Assembly: GCA_964016885.1 (NCBI GenBank)
Contig: OZ024744.1
Span: 114,958,302-115,022,301, forward strand
Source of the DNA: Eledone cirrhosa
Taxonomy: Eukaryota > Mollusca > Cephalopoda > Octopoda > Eledonidae
Reading direction: 5' to 3'
Length of the DNA stretch: 64,000 bases
Within the stretch, counting starts at the first letter, position 1. The number at the start of each line of letters is the position of its first letter. Position numbers and translations under genes: made by a program. Shown one piece after another: positions 54,201-57,200 of the stretch. The notes beneath the pieces are model-generated. The model was not told where the DNA came from and made no database searches. It saw only the letters and a program-made list of their open reading frames with translations.

Positions 54201-57200
54201 TGGTGTTGTCATTGTTTCTGTTGTCTGACTTGTCGCTGTTGCTGCTGCGGTTGGTGTTGTCATCATTTCTGTTGTCTGACTTGTCGCTGTTGTTGCTGCG
54301 GTTGGTGTTGTCATCATTTCTGTTGTCTGACTTGTCGCTGTTGTTGCTGCGGTTGGTGTTGTCATCATTTCTGTTGTCTGACCTGTCGCTGTTGCTGCTG
54401 CGGTTGGTGTTGTCATTGTTTCTGTTGTCTGACTTGTCGCTGTTGCTGCTGCGGTTGGTGTTGTCATCATTTCTGTTGTCTGACTTGTCGCTGTTGTTGC
54501 TGCGGTTGGTGTTGTCATCATTTCTGTTGTCTGACTTGTCGCTGTTGCTGCTGCGGTTGGTGTTGTCATTGTTTCTGTTGTCTGACTTGTCGCTGTTGCT
54601 GCTGCGGTTGGTGTTGTCATCATTTCTGTTGTCTGACTTGTCGCTGTTGCTGCTGCGGTTGGTGTTGTCATCATTTCTGTTGTCTGACTTGTCGCTGTTG
54701 CTGCTGCGGTTGGTGTTGTCATCATTTCTATTGTCTGACTTGTCGCTGTTGCTGCTGCGGTTGGTGTTGTCATCATTTCTGTTGTACGTCTTGTCGCTGT
54801 TGCTGCTGCGGTTGGTGTTGTCATCATTTCTGTTGTCTGACTTGTCGCTGTTGCTGCTGCGGTTGGTGTTGTCATCATTTCTGTTGTCTGACTTGTCGCT
54901 GTTGCTGCTGCGGTTGGTGTTGTCATTGTTTCTGTTGTCTGTCCTGTCGCTGTTGCTGCTGCGGTTGGTGTTGTCATCATTTCTGTTGTCTGACTTGTCG
55001 CTGTTGCTGCTGCGGTTGGTGTTGTCATCATTTCTGTTGTCTGACTTGTCGCTGTTGCTGCTGCGGTTGGTGTTGTCATCATTTCTGTTGTCTGACTTGT
55101 CGCTGTTGCTGCTGCGGTTGGTGTTGTCATTGTTTCTGTTGTCTGACTTGTCGCTGTTGCTGCTGCGGTTGGTGTTGTCATCATTTCTGTTGTCTGACTT
55201 GTCGCTGTTGCTGCTGCGGTTGGTGTTGTCATCATTTCTGTTGTCTGACTTGTCGCTGTTGCTGCTGCGGTTGGTGTTGTCATCATTTCTGTTGTCTGAC
55301 CTGTCGCTGTTGCTGCTGCAGTTGGTGTTGTCATTGTTTCTGTTGTCTGTCTTGTCGCTGTTGCTGCTGTGGTTGGTGTTGTCATTGTTTCTGTTGTCTG
55401 ACTTGTTGCTGTTGCTGCTGCAGTTGGTGTTGTCATTGTTTCTGTTGTCTGACCTGTCGCTGTTGCTGCTGTGGTTGGTGTTGTCATCATTTCTGTTGTC
55501 TGTCTTGTCGCTGTTGCTGCTGCGGTTGGTGTTGTCATCATTTCTGTTGTCTGACTTGTCGCTGTTGCTGCTGCGGTTGGTGTTGTCATCGTTTCTGTTG
55601 TCTGACTTGTCGCTGTTGCTGCTGCGGTTGGTGTTGTCATCATTTCTGTTGTCTGTCTTGTCGCTGTTGCTGCTGCGGTTGGTGTTGTCATCATTTCTGT
55701 TGTCTGACCTGTCGCTGTTGCTGCTGCGGTTGGTGTTGTCATCATTTCTGTTGTCTGACTTGTCGCTGTTGCTGCTGCGGTTGGTGTTGTCATCGTTTCT
55801 GTTGTCTGACTTGTCGCTGTTGCTGCTGCGGTTGGTGTTGTCATCATTTCTGTTGTCTGAGTTGTCGCTGTTGCTGCTGCGGTTGGTGTTGTCATCATTT
55901 CTGTTGTCTGTCTTGTCGCTGTTGCTGCTGCGGTTGGTGTTGTCATAATTTCTGTTGTCTGACCTGTCGCTGTTGCTGCTGCGGTTGGTGTTGTCATCAT
56001 TTCTGTTGTCTGTCTTGTCGCTGTTGCTGCTGCGGTTGGTGTTGTCATCGTTTCTGTTGTCTGTCTTGTCGCTGTTGCTGCTGCGGTTGGTGTTGTCATC
56101 ATTTCTGTTGTCTGACTTGTCGCTGTTGCTGCTGCGGTTGGTGTTGTCATCATTTCTGTTGTCTGACTTGTCGCTGTTGCTGCTGCGGTTGGTGTTGTCA
56201 TCGTTTCTGTTGTCTGACCTGTCGCTGTTGCTGCTGCGGTTGGTGTTGTCATAATTTCTGTTGTCTGTCTTGTCGCTGTTGCTGCTGCGGTTGGTGTTGT
56301 CATCGTTTCTGTTGTCTGACCTGTCGCTGTTGCTGCTGCGGTTGGTGTTGTCATCATTTCTGTTGTCTGTCTTGTCGCTGTTGCTGCTGCGGTTGGTGTT
56401 GTCATCGTTTCTGTTGTCTGACTTGTCGCTGTTGCTGCTGCGGTTGGTGTTGTCATCATTTCTGTTGTCTGACTTGTCGCTGTTGCTGCTGCGGTTGGTG
56501 TTGTCATCATTTCTGTTGTCTGACTTGTCGCTGTTGCTGCTGCGGTTGGTGTTGTCATCATTTCTGTTGTCTGACCTGTCGCTGTTGCTGCTGCGGTTGG
56601 TGTTGTCATAATTTCTGTTGTCTGTCTTGTCGCTGTTGCTGCTGCGGTTGGTGTTGTCATCGTTTCTGTTGTCTGTCTTGTCGCTGTTGCTGCTGCGGTT
56701 GGTGTTGTCATCGTTTCTGTTGTCTGACCTGTCGCTGTTGCTGCTGCGGTTGGTGTTGTCATCATTTCTGTTGTCTGTCTTGTCGCTGTTGCTGCTGCGG
56801 TTGGTGTTGTCATCGTTTCTGTTGTCTGACTTGTCGCTGTTGCTGCTGCGGTTGGTGTTGTCATCGTTTCTGTTGTCTGACTTGTCGCTGTTGCTGCTGC
56901 GGTTGGTGTTGTCATCATTTCTGTTGTCTGACTTGTCGCTGTTGTTGCTGCGGTTGGTGTTGTCATCATTTCTGTTGTCTGACTTGTCGCTGTTGCTGCT
57001 GCGGTTGGTGTTGTCATCATTTCTGTTGTCTGACTTGTCGCTGTTGTTGCTGCGGTTGGTGTTGTCATCATTTCTGTTGTCTGACCTGTCGCTGTTGCTG
57101 CTGCGGTTGGTGTTGTCATTGTTTCTGTTGTCTGACTTGTCGCTGTTGCTGCTGCGGTTGGTGTTGTCATCGTTTCTGTTGTCTGACTTGTCGCTGTTGC